From positions 1 to 9,103 of the forward strand of contig JACMIO010000014.1 of the NCBI GenBank assembly GCA_014381105.1: 9,103 nt of DNA, in the 5' to 3' direction. Made by a program: the position numbers and the translations under genes. Positions 1-6,856 of the stretch are shown here, piece by piece. The stretch comes from a bacterium. Its GTDB lineage: Archaea; Thermoproteota; Nitrososphaeria; Nitrososphaerales; Nitrososphaeraceae. The notes beneath the pieces were generated by a model. That model made no database searches, was not told the DNA's origin, and saw only the letters and a program-made list of their open reading frames with translations. Positions within the stretch are counted from its first letter, which is position 1; the number at the start of each line of letters is the position of its first letter.

Positions 1-1132
1 CACTGTACATGAAATCAGAGACTAAATCTTTGGCCTTTTCCCTCTTTTCCTGAAACATTGATATGAATGAAGTTGAGTGACTTGACAAATCGTGTTTACA
101 CTCTCCACAAAGAAGATTCCCACTTCTACATCTTAGTTCCCTCTCGTTGGATTCAGCAGGTGTATCAAACATGTATTTGAGGTATGAAAAAACAGAACAT
201 ACTCCAGGATTACCGCCCAATTTTTTCTGAAGTGAAATTGTTGGCTGTCCCCCTGTGAATGTATTAGATATTTTCTTTTCAATTATGTCTAGATCATCTG
301 TAGTAAATATAGCTGTTTCAGGATCTGATGATGACATCTTGCCGACAGTTTGTAGACTTGGCAAGAATTTACTATGGATTTGTGCGGGTTTATAAAAACC
401 GATTTTTTCCGCTATATCCCTGGTCAATCTCCAGTAGGGATCCTGATCTATTGCAGCAGGTATAAGAACGGGCGTGGGTCTGCCTTCAATTATTGAGGGG
501 AGAAAACATGGAACTGCTTGAAGAGGAGGAAATCCTATCATGCCAATATTGGTTGAATTAGTAAAGCCAAAGATACTCTTTGCAGTTGAAAATGTGATCC
601 GTTTTGCTATCTCTAATGAAGTTGAATAGAGGTGTTTTATGTGCTTTGAATTGACGATTATCTTGGTTTTACTCTTGTTGAAACCTATTGCAATAATGTC
701 AAGAATATTCTCATACACATTCTTGTTGATCTCTTCCATTGATTTATTTCCGAACAAGAATTTTTCGTCATCGGTAATCTGAAACAAAAGGTTGGAATCA
801 AATTTGTCTTGCAAGTGTTTGGTTAGAAACCAAGGCATCAGATGACCAAGGTGTACCATTCCAGATGGTCCCCTTCCAGTGTACAGGTAAAATTTTTCAT
901 TGTTTTCATATTTATTTAATATCCAATCAAGATCTCTATGGGAGAAAAAGAATTTGTGTTCAAGTAATGGATGTAATTCACCAGTAAACGACTTGAATTT
1001 TTCGAGTAATTCGTCAGTTATTTCCTGTGTTCCAAATTTTTTCATTAATCGAGCATAATCTACAGATCCCTCTACTTTCCACGGGGTTACTTCAAAATCA
1101 TCAGAATAATCCTCTTTTGATGAATCACTCAT
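1..1132 (-). CDS. trpS: Tryptophanyl-tRNA synthetase, archaeal type (3' end cut by window)
   Basis: Class I aminoacyl-tRNA synthetase that charges tRNA-Trp with tryptophan using ATP in the cytoplasm. The minus-strand frame is open from ATG at 1132 to the window edge and gives 377 residues beginning MSDSSKEDYS. The class I HIGH signature appears as GPSGMVHLGH (residues 88-97). The second ATP-binding loop is GKMSSSDP (264-271), with the KMSSS form usual in archaeal and eukaryotic TrpRS. AAIDQDPYWRLTRD (226-239) is the conserved tryptophan/ATP pocket segment. A Cys-rich stretch near the end, CRSGNLLCGEC (335-345), could bind a metal; that is an inference. Archaeal TrpRS is usually about 370-430 aa, so only a short C-terminal piece is probably missing. 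There is no Shine-Dalgarno upstream. The gene is divergent from pheS and probably leaderless or nearly so. Confidence 0.96.
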   Translation of the reverse strand, partial: MSDSSKEDYSDDFEVTPWKVEGSVDYARLMKKFGTQEITDELLEKFKSFTGELHPLLEHKFFFSHRDLDWILNKYENNEKFYLYTGRGPSGMVHLGHLMPWFLTKHLQDKFDSNLLFQITDDEKFLFGNKSMEEINKNVYENILDIIAIGFNKSKTKIIVNSKHIKHLYSTSLEIAKRITFSTAKSIFGFTNSTNIGMIGFPPLQAVPCFLPSIIEGRPTPVLIPAAIDQDPYWRLTRDIAEKIGFYKPAQIHSKFLPSLQTVGKMSSSDPETAIFTTDDLDIIEKKISNTFTGGQPTISLQKKLGGNPGVCSVFSYLKYMFDTPAESNERELRCRSGNLLCGECKHDLSSHSTSFISMFQEKREKAKDLVSDFMYS

Positions 1133-1205
1133 TTTATTATATATACATGATTCGAGAGCTTTAAACGTTTAAAAAGTATTCCATCAATGTCTGATCCATA
1201 TTTAA
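1133..1205. promoter_or_regulatory. Divergent trpS / pheS promoter region with palindromic TATA element
   Basis: This 73-bp gap separates the start codons of trpS and pheS. It contains a perfect 14-bp palindrome, TTTAAACGTTTAAA, at 1160-1173, whose two halves each resemble an archaeal TATA box. The palindrome centre is about 34 bp from the trpS ATG and 39 bp from the pheS ATG. With a TATA-to-start distance of about 26 bp, transcripts would begin a few bases before each start codon, giving almost leaderless mRNAs. This fits the lack of a Shine-Dalgarno before either gene. A second TATA-like run, TATATATA at 1138-1145, lies too close to trpS to serve it, but could be an alternative pheS promoter with a leader of about 40 nt. 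The sequences are seen directly; their promoter function is inferred. Confidence 0.5.
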
Positions 1206-2732
1206 ATGACGGAATTAAACTTGCATAAAATAGAGAAAAAAATTCTACTATCACTTGTAAAGCATGATAAAATTGATATTGAGACATTAGCATCAAACAC
1301 AAATCTTTCATTGGATAATGTGAGACGTGGGATTGAATGGTTAAAGTACAAAGGATTGGTGTCAGTGTTTATCAACAAAGATTCAATCGTTCAACTCGTT
1401 TCAGAAAAATCGAATGATGGATCTTCAAAAGATAAAACAGATGGTTCAGTTAGTTTAACATTACCAGAAAGAAGAATCGTCAACTCATTAAAGAACAACG
1501 GCCAGAATGCCATCAGGATTGGCGATCTTGCCAAAATTTCAAGGCTATCAAATATTGAATTTAGTGTTGGAATACAGAATGCTCTTAGAAACGGTTGGTT
1601 GACTAAAGATGCAGATACTATGAATCTAACAGAAAATTCAGAAAAACTTTCAAACGAGGAGATTCTTTTAGAGAAAATCTCAAAACTAAAGAAGATGAAA
1701 CTTTCAGATTTGACTGATCAGGAATTACGTGGGTTTAATCTCTTAAAAAAACGTCCAGGATATCTTAAAGAAACAATTGAAAAATCATTCGACATCTCGC
1801 TTACAAATGAAGGTAAAAAACTAGTACCGAGTATCAAGAATGACGAACAGGAAGGGATAAGTGCAATTACAGCTGAAATATTAAATAGCGGAAAATGGAA
1901 AAATGAGAAATTTACGGAAATAGATGTATCATCTCCTGTACGCTCTTACGCCATGGGAAGGACGCATCCTCTTACAGATATTATTAATGAAATTCGAGAA
2001 ATTTTTGTATCAATGGGATTTACTGAAATTGAAGGCCCAACGATTCAATCATGTTTTTGGAATTTTGACGTATTATTTACACCGCAAGATCATCCAGCAA
2101 GGGACATGCAAGATACATTCTACATTTCAAACTTGATTGATGAAGATATAGATCCTAATATTAGTAAACAAGTATCAAACTTTCACGCGATGGAATGGAA
2201 TTATGACTGGGACATTGAAAAATCAAAGCAAACCGTTCTCCGTACCCATACTACTCCGGTTACTGTAAAATACCTTTCAGAAAGTAAGATGAGTGAAGGA
2301 AGAATCTTTTCAATAGGACGAGTTTTCAGAAATGAAAAAATGTCTTATAAGCATCTAATGGAATTTCATCAGATTGAGGGAATTGTAATTGGTGAAACAG
2401 TTAACTTGAGAGATTTGATGGGTCTACAAAAGCAATTTTATTCTAAACTTGGATTGGACAAAGTAAAGTTTTGGCCTACATATTTTCCATATACTGAACC
2501 TTCGTTACAATCAATGGTCTACATAGATAAACTTGGAAAGTGGGTTGAATTATTTGGTATGGGTATGTTCCGACCGGAGGTAACTCAGTCAGTTGGCATC
2601 ACAAATAATGTACTTGCATGGGGAGGAGGGCTTGAACGAATTGCCATGATAAGATACGGATTAGATGATGTACGCGAACTCTACGATAACAAGCTATCGT
2701 GGTTAAGGATACAACCAATATGCCCGTTGTAG
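1206..2732 (+). CDS. pheS: Phenylalanyl-tRNA synthetase alpha subunit
   Basis: Catalytic subunit of the (alpha-beta)2 PheRS, a class II synthetase that activates phenylalanine and charges tRNA-Phe. The 508 aa match the archaeal form. The N-terminal region (about 5-60, with a second helical repeat at about 85-140) looks like the winged-helix tRNA/DNA-binding module of archaeal and eukaryotic PheS. Class II motif 1 is around GRTHPLTDIINEIR (251-264). Motif 2 contains RIFSIGRVFRNEKMS (366-380), followed by HQIEG (388-392). The phenylalanine pocket includes FPYTEPS (427-433) and GMGMFRPEV (451-459). Motif 3 is GGGLERIAM (473-481). The start follows TTTAA directly with no Shine-Dalgarno, consistent with a leaderless transcript. 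The 3' end overlaps pheT by 13 bp, so the two subunits are co-transcribed and probably translationally coupled. Confidence 0.97.
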   Translation: MTELNLHKIEKKILLSLVKHDKIDIETLASNTNLSLDNVRRGIEWLKYKGLVSVFINKDSIVQLVSEKSNDGSSKDKTDGSVSLTLPERRIVNSLKNNGQNAIRIGDLAKISRLSNIEFSVGIQNALRNGWLTKDADTMNLTENSEKLSNEEILLEKISKLKKMKLSDLTDQELRGFNLLKKRPGYLKETIEKSFDISLTNEGKKLVPSIKNDEQEGISAITAEILNSGKWKNEKFTEIDVSSPVRSYAMGRTHPLTDIINEIREIFVSMGFTEIEGPTIQSCFWNFDVLFTPQDHPARDMQDTFYISNLIDEDIDPNISKQVSNFHAMEWNYDWDIEKSKQTVLRTHTTPVTVKYLSESKMSEGRIFSIGRVFRNEKMSYKHLMEFHQIEGIVIGETVNLRDLMGLQKQFYSKLGLDKVKFWPTYFPYTEPSLQSMVYIDKLGKWVELFGMGMFRPEVTQSVGITNNVLAWGGGLERIAMIRYGLDDVRELYDNKLSWLRIQPICPL

Positions 2733-4363
2733 AATTTCCAGTGGAAGACATCAATAGGCTTTTTTCTGATTACGATCTAGAGTATATACTAAATATGCTA
2801 CCATTTATAGGACTGGATTTAGAACACCAAGATGATAAAAATATAAGGTTAGAATATAGTCCAAATCGTCCGGATTTCTCCACTTTTTATGGTATTGCCA
2901 GAGCACTGAATGGGTTACTGGGCAAGGAAATGGGAATACCAAAATTTGAAATATTTGAGAATAGCAAAAATCTCATCAACGTGGACTCTTCGGTCCTAGA
3001 AATAAGACCATTTATCGTGGGGACAGTAGCTAAAGGTCATCAGTTAAATAACAAAACCATCAAGCAAATTGTTTCTATGCAAGAAGATCTGCATAATGGA
3101 CTTGGAAGAAAAAGGTCAAAGGCCTCCATAGGATTTCACAATTTGGACAACATGGATTTTCCATTAGAGTACACAACTGCGGAGAATCTGAGCTTTATTC
3201 CTCTTGATAATTCTTCTGAATTAACATTAACTGAAATACTATCCAATACTGAACCAGGAAAGAAATTTGGAAAGTTGTTAGCTGAATCTCGGTATCCTAT
3301 CTTGAGGGATTCAAAGGGAAATGTGATATCATTTCCACCAATAATTAATAGTGAAGGAACAAGAATACGAGATGGTGTTAATAATTTATTTGTAGAAGTT
3401 ACTGGTATCGACAAGAAAGCTGTTTACAATGTCTTGGACAATATTGTTCCTACATTGGCTGATATTGGATTTAAGTTAGAGACGGTGATTATACAACAAG
3501 GCAATACTCGCGATTCTTTTACCGCAAACCTGAATACTTCTTTACCGAACATCAAAACAGATTACATCAACAAGGCTCTTGGTCTATCATTATCAAACGA
3601 GGATATAATAAATTGCCTCCGAAAAAGCAGATTGGATGCGACGGTTATAGATTCGGGTACAATTAATTGTGTGATTCCAAACTTTAGAATAGATATTTTT
3701 GGTCCGATTGATATTGTTGAGGAAGTAGCAATCGGATATGGACTGTATAACATGGAACCTTCTTTACCAGAATTCAGATTTTATGGCAACAAGAGCAGGC
3801 AAAATTATTTTTTTGACAAGATTCGACAGGCAATGATTGGCATGGGATTAATTGAAAATATCAACTTCATTTTGAGTAATAAAGATATTCACTTTAAAAA
3901 AATGAATTTAGATAAGCCTAATTTTTTTACAGTAAACAACTCAAAGAGTGATGAACATGATATATTGAGACAATCACTCCTTCCATCATTACTATTTTCA
4001 TTGTCTAAAAATATACATGAAGAATATCCACAAAAACTGTTTGAAATAGGACCAATTTTCAAGCCAGAAAAAGAAAATTTTGAAAAGTGGAATTTGTGTT
4101 GCGTTAATGCATTTAATGGAGTAACATTCAGTGAAATTAAAGCAGTTCTACAGACACTTATGGAAATTTGCTTTAATGTCAAATTTGAAACAAAACCATC
4201 AGAAAATTTATCATTTGTTAGGGGTAGAAGTGCCGATATAATCTACAAGGGGGTAGTCATTGGACAGATAGGAGAAATTTCCCCTTTACTAATAGATAGT
4301 TTTAAAATAAAAATGCCCGTTGCCGCATTTGAGTTAGATCTCACAGAATTATTACGAATTTGA
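2720..4363 (+). CDS. pheT: Phenylalanyl-tRNA synthetase beta subunit, archaeal type
   Basis: Beta subunit of PheRS, which carries the editing site that removes mischarged Tyr and helps bind tRNA-Phe. I start it at the ATG at 2720 because archaeal PheT proteins usually begin MPVV, as here (MPVVEFPVEDI). An in-frame GTG at 2699 would add only seven unconserved residues. The result is 547 aa, the short archaeal length. Order of domains: N-terminal B1-like region (1-80, with YSPNRPDF at 47-54). Next is the B3/4 editing domain (about 95-230, with KASIGFHNLD at 134-143 and SFPPIINSEGTRI at 204-216). The B5 domain (about 275-345) has RIDIFGPIDIVEEVA (323-337), the acidic metal-binding segment. Last is the catalytic-like core (355-547). 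The overlap with pheS (2720-2732) suggests translational coupling. Confidence 0.95.
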   Translation: MPVVEFPVEDINRLFSDYDLEYILNMLPFIGLDLEHQDDKNIRLEYSPNRPDFSTFYGIARALNGLLGKEMGIPKFEIFENSKNLINVDSSVLEIRPFIVGTVAKGHQLNNKTIKQIVSMQEDLHNGLGRKRSKASIGFHNLDNMDFPLEYTTAENLSFIPLDNSSELTLTEILSNTEPGKKFGKLLAESRYPILRDSKGNVISFPPIINSEGTRIRDGVNNLFVEVTGIDKKAVYNVLDNIVPTLADIGFKLETVIIQQGNTRDSFTANLNTSLPNIKTDYINKALGLSLSNEDIINCLRKSRLDATVIDSGTINCVIPNFRIDIFGPIDIVEEVAIGYGLYNMEPSLPEFRFYGNKSRQNYFFDKIRQAMIGMGLIENINFILSNKDIHFKKMNLDKPNFFTVNNSKSDEHDILRQSLLPSLLFSLSKNIHEEYPQKLFEIGPIFKPEKENFEKWNLCCVNAFNGVTFSEIKAVLQTLMEICFNVKFETKPSENLSFVRGRSADIIYKGVVIGQIGEISPLLIDSFKIKMPVAAFELDLTELLRI

Positions 4364-4593
4364 CCAGAATATTTATAATGACACAAACTGATGTTATTAT
4401 TACTTGGTCAATAACTAAATTGACGAAGTAGCCCCGGTAGAGAGTGCACTATGAGATGTACATTTAATGTATGGCTATCAATGACTAGTTGTGGGTCAGA
4501 AACGGGGTACATAATACTCCTATACTAATTGTAATCTATTGTTTGTCCTAAAATAAGACGTGCATGAATAATAAGGGAAAACTATTTTGCAGA
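4364..4593 (+). ncRNA. pheT downstream gap with possible small structured RNA (about 4400-4515)
   Basis: No convincing gene fills these 230 bp. A good TATA-like box, TTTATAAT, sits at 4372-4379 just after the pheT stop, predicting a plus-strand transcript from about 4400. Downstream is a GC-richer stretch in otherwise AT-rich DNA. Positions 4428-4436 can pair with 4503-4510: GTA plus CCCCG, with one bulged G, against CGGGGTAC. Inside lies a hairpin, TGTACAT-TTA-ATGTATG (4457-4473), and an 8-bp palindrome, AGTGCACT (4443-4450). An ACA follows the outer stem, as in H/ACA guide RNAs, but I cannot identify a guide pocket or kink-turn with certainty. It does not fit a tRNA cloverleaf or a C/D-box RNA. 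The structure is real as sequence complementarity; that it is a transcribed RNA is inference. Confidence 0.27.
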
Positions 4594-4770
4594 TTAATTC
4601 TTAATTTCGTTAAAAAAATCCAAAATCATTGATTTTGCCTTATCAGACACATTAAATTGATCTAAAACTGTATTTGGATTTTTGAAGAGCTTCATTCTAA
4701 ACTCAGGATCAGTATGGGCCATACGAACTATGTCATTTATTGCTTTCAGATCGCTATCGCTATATTGCAA
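4594..4770 (-). CDS. Small NHLP-like leader peptide, candidate YcaO substrate
   Basis: A short minus-strand frame runs from TTG at 4770 to TAA at 4594-4596 (58 aa); an internal ATG at 4722 would give 42 aa. The product has an amphipathic helical start, SDSDLKAINDIVRMAH (residues 4-19), followed by TDPEFRMKLFKNPNTVL (20-36). The pattern (T/D)DPEFR..L..(D/N)P...L is the hallmark of nitrile-hydratase-like leader peptides (NHLP), found at the front of many TOMM/RiPP precursor peptides. Because the recognisable NHLP region begins before the ATG, I prefer the TTG start, without a Shine-Dalgarno. The remaining tail (about 37-58, ending LDFFNEIKN) contains Ser and Asn but no Cys or Gly anywhere, so a classical thiazole core is not visible. 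It lies divergently, 77 bp from ycaO. It might be a substrate, a recognition or carrier peptide, or an unrelated small protein. Coding status is fairly likely; function is inferred. Confidence 0.6.
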   Translation of the reverse strand: MQYSDSDLKAINDIVRMAHTDPEFRMKLFKNPNTVLDQFNVSDKAKSMILDFFNEIKN

Positions 4771-4847
4771 GCTATCCAGTTATACTATTCACGCATATTT
4801 CAAATTTTAGAAAAATTGATATTGATACCAAATTATTCAAATCATCT
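4771..4847. promoter_or_regulatory. Probable divergent promoter region between the small peptide gene and ycaO
   Basis: This 77-bp AT-rich gap separates the TTG of the small peptide gene (minus) from the ATG of ycaO (plus). A nearly symmetric A/T element, CAAATTTTAG at 4801-4810, lies about 35 bp from the peptide start and 43 bp from the ycaO start. This resembles the trpS/pheS arrangement, although the box is a weaker match to a TATA element. No Shine-Dalgarno precedes the ycaO ATG (the bases before it are TTCAAATCATCT), which fits a leaderless or short-leader transcript. If the element works in both directions, peptide and modifying enzymes would be co-expressed. Confidence 0.25.
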
Positions 4848-6170
4848 ATGGAACTTGAGCCAATACTGCTCAGAAGCCAGAAGAAATTGAAGGGTAAAGT
4901 AACATCAAGAACGAAAACTGTACAAGAAACCCTTGATACTATTCTTCCGGTTTCAAGCAATATTGGAGTAACAAGACTTGCAGACATTACAGACATGGAC
5001 ATTCTTCGCATACCAAATTTTTCAGCCGTTCTACCAGGAACCGAGGATTACATTTGGGTCTATAGTGGAAAAGGATCTACAAAATTGGATGCAAAGGCAA
5101 GTGCTTTAATGGAAAGCATTGAAATATATTGTTCTTTGCCATCTGGCAATCAAAATAGGATGATTCAAACATCTTATAAAGAAGTTTCAAATGTTTCAAA
5201 GACACTACATCCTTCTGACGTGGTAGAACCAATGTTGTTTGAATATGATGAAGATATGATTATGGATTTTCTATCCGGATATGATTTGATAAATAGCGAA
5301 CATATAATGGTCCCCGCTCCGCTGGCTCTTTTTAGATATTCTCCCAAGCCACCTGCCGTTAATCCATTTGCGTATCATCATACTAACGGTCTTGCTTCTG
5401 GCAACGTTTTAGAAGAAGCAATATGCCATTCGCTCTGTGAAGTTATTGAAAGAGATGCAACAAGCCTTGCGGAATTAAATGCAAGTGCACTGCAGTACAA
5501 TAGACTCAGAACAATGATTAAATATCTATCCGACAATGGAGTAAGTATAGATCCTATTCCTAGTACCGAATTTGTAGACGATGATGCTAAATATCCCGAT
5601 GTCGATATTTCAAATATTGATTTCAAACCTGTATCAAATTTGGTAACAAAATTTAATAATTCTAACATCCCGCTCATAGTTAAGGATATTACCTCTCCTA
5701 TAGGAATACCAACTTTTAACGCAAGTAGTATTGAGTGGATCACAGAAAATTATGGATACCTTGCTGAGGGACATGGAACTCATCCAGATGCAAGAATTGC
5801 ATTATTGAGAGCAATTACAGAAGTTTCTCAGACACGAGCTGCAAATATTCAGGGTGCAAGGGACGATCTACGAAAAATCTCATACGGAAATAGCAATAGT
5901 GATGAAAAAAAGACATGGCAATTTATGAAATCAAAAAACTCTGTCAAGTTTTCTGAGATAAAATCTTATGTAAACGACGACATTTTAGATGACATCAATC
6001 TTATACTTTCAAGGCTAAATTCAAATGGACTGAACCAGGTAATTGTAGTTGATCTCACAAATCCTCAAATAATGATACCTGTAGTAAGAACAATAGTACC
6101 TGGGTTGGAAACATTCAAAATCACAAAAGCTGTGATAGGAAAAAGAGGAAGGGAGTCTTTTAAAACATGA
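4848..6170 (+). CDS. ycaO: YcaO-domain protein (ATP-dependent peptide backbone amide-activating enzyme)
   Basis: YcaO enzymes use ATP to phosphorylate a backbone amide oxygen, leading to azolines, macroamidines or, with TfuA, thioamides. I choose the ATG at 4848 (440 aa, MELEPILLRSQ). The frame is open back to a TTG at 4740, but those 36 residues are not YcaO-like and lie antisense to the small peptide gene. The YcaO fold runs from about 36 to 425. The first ATP/Mg segment is KGSTKLDAKASALMESIE (75-92). The core motif SxxExxER is SLCEVIER (195-202). HGTHPDARIALLRAITEV (309-326) is followed by SQTR and QGARDD (327-340). VPGLE is at 417-421. Usual ESIERY reads ESIEIY here, and there is no proline-rich C-terminus of the kind seen in azoline-forming cyclodehydratases. 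An ATGA overlap with tfuA points to thioamidation. The native substrate is unknown. Confidence 0.92.
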   Translation: MELEPILLRSQKKLKGKVTSRTKTVQETLDTILPVSSNIGVTRLADITDMDILRIPNFSAVLPGTEDYIWVYSGKGSTKLDAKASALMESIEIYCSLPSGNQNRMIQTSYKEVSNVSKTLHPSDVVEPMLFEYDEDMIMDFLSGYDLINSEHIMVPAPLALFRYSPKPPAVNPFAYHHTNGLASGNVLEEAICHSLCEVIERDATSLAELNASALQYNRLRTMIKYLSDNGVSIDPIPSTEFVDDDAKYPDVDISNIDFKPVSNLVTKFNNSNIPLIVKDITSPIGIPTFNASSIEWITENYGYLAEGHGTHPDARIALLRAITEVSQTRAANIQGARDDLRKISYGNSNSDEKKTWQFMKSKNSVKFSEIKSYVNDDILDDINLILSRLNSNGLNQVIVVDLTNPQIMIPVVRTIVPGLETFKITKAVIGKRGRESFKT

Positions 6171-6826
6171 ACAAACCAATAGTATATCTTGGACCTACAC
6201 TAAGAAGAGAAGAAGCAGTCAAGATTTTAGATGCTGATTATAGAGACCCAGCAAAGAAGGGAGATTTTTTGATGTTATCTCAGGATTCGGACGAAAAAAA
6301 ATATGTTGGGTTTATAGATGGAGTTTTCCTGCATGACTATCCTCCGCCACCAATTGAGGTGTATCATCTTGCTACACGAAAAAATATTGAATTAATAGGC
6401 GCGTCCAGTTTGGGCGCATTAAGGGCCGTTGAGTTAGAAAAGTTTGGAATGAAAGGAATCGGCAAGATTTTTCAACTGTTTAAGAATGGTGTAATTAACG
6501 CTGATGATGAAGTCGCAGTAACGTTCGTTCGGGGGAGCAACATCCTGCAATCTGAGGCCATGATTGACATTCGTTTCAACTTGTTCTTGGCGTACAAAAA
6601 AGGAATAATAACTAATGAGACCAAGAAAGGATGTGCAAAGATTGCAAAGAGCATTTATTTTCCATTTAGAAATTATGAAGATCTCATAAATTTAACTCAA
6701 CAAAAGTGCCCTTCGATTCATGATGAGCTTGAAAATTTTAGGAGCTACATATTGAAAAATAGAGATAGTCTTAAGGCTCGTGATGCCGTAAAACTTTTGA
6801 AATATCTAAAAACTGTATCCGAATAA
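6167..6826 (+). CDS. tfuA: TfuA-family protein, partner of YcaO
   Basis: TfuA proteins work with YcaO in thioamide formation. Examples are McrA glycine thioamidation in methanogens and thioviridamide-type or thiovarsolin-type peptides in bacteria. They are proposed to help deliver sulfur to the activated amide. The 219-aa product has the family signatures: GPTL near the N-terminus (9-12), GASSLGALRAVEL (78-90), GMKGIGKIF (94-102) and DDEVAV (113-118). The length is typical of a stand-alone TfuA. The start codon overlaps the ycaO stop as ATGA (6167-6170), so the pair is translationally coupled. A purine-rich AGAGGAAGGGAG lies at 6143-6154, perhaps too far upstream to be a proper ribosome site. 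No second YcaO, dehydrogenase or transporter gene is seen nearby, so this is a minimal two-enzyme cassette plus the candidate peptide. Confidence 0.92.
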   Translation: MNKPIVYLGPTLRREEAVKILDADYRDPAKKGDFLMLSQDSDEKKYVGFIDGVFLHDYPPPPIEVYHLATRKNIELIGASSLGALRAVELEKFGMKGIGKIFQLFKNGVINADDEVAVTFVRGSNILQSEAMIDIRFNLFLAYKKGIITNETKKGCAKIAKSIYFPFRNYEDLINLTQQKCPSIHDELENFRSYILKNRDSLKARDAVKLLKYLKTVSE

Positions 6827-6854
6827 AAGTATCTTTATAATTTAGAAAATACTT
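6827..6854. terminator. Inverted repeat between convergent tfuA and rhodanese genes
   Basis: The 30-bp gap between the two convergent stop codons is almost entirely an inverted repeat. AAGTAT (6827-6832) pairs with ATACTT (6849-6854), and after one mismatch three further pairs (one G-T wobble) extend the stem around an AT-rich loop. T-rich runs flank the loop on both strands. It may end transcription in both directions. Archaeal termination depends mainly on U-tracts, so the hairpin itself may not be needed. Confidence 0.4.
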
Positions 6855-6856
6855 GA

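Noticed and set aside
2699..2719. GTG start for pheT at 2699
   Set aside because: Adds seven residues not typical of PheT; the ATG at 2720 gives the characteristic MPVV N-terminus.
3136..3414. 92-codon minus-strand frame inside pheT
   Set aside because: Lies opposite the conserved B3/4 editing domain of PheT; no independent support.
3889..4182. 97-codon minus-strand frame inside pheT
   Set aside because: Antisense shadow of the PheT C-terminal core; composition reflects the AT-rich opposite strand.
4428..4510. tRNA gene suggested by GGTAGAG and flanking CCCC/GGGG
   Set aside because: No seven-base acceptor pairing, no D-stem or anticodon stem that fits, and the apparent T-arm (GTGGG with CGGGG) does not pair.
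4400..4520. RNase P RNA fragment suggested by CAGAAACGGGG
   Set aside because: The expected 5' conserved region is absent, and upstream sequence is pheT coding DNA, so there is no room for the full RNA.
4752..4763. Tandem CGCTAT repeat
   Set aside because: Only two copies; it is explained as the Ser-Asp-Ser-Asp codons of the small peptide gene on the minus strand.
5378..5743. 121-codon minus-strand frame inside ycaO
   Set aside because: Shadow of the strongly supported YcaO reading frame, with no recognisable domain and no promoter-like context.
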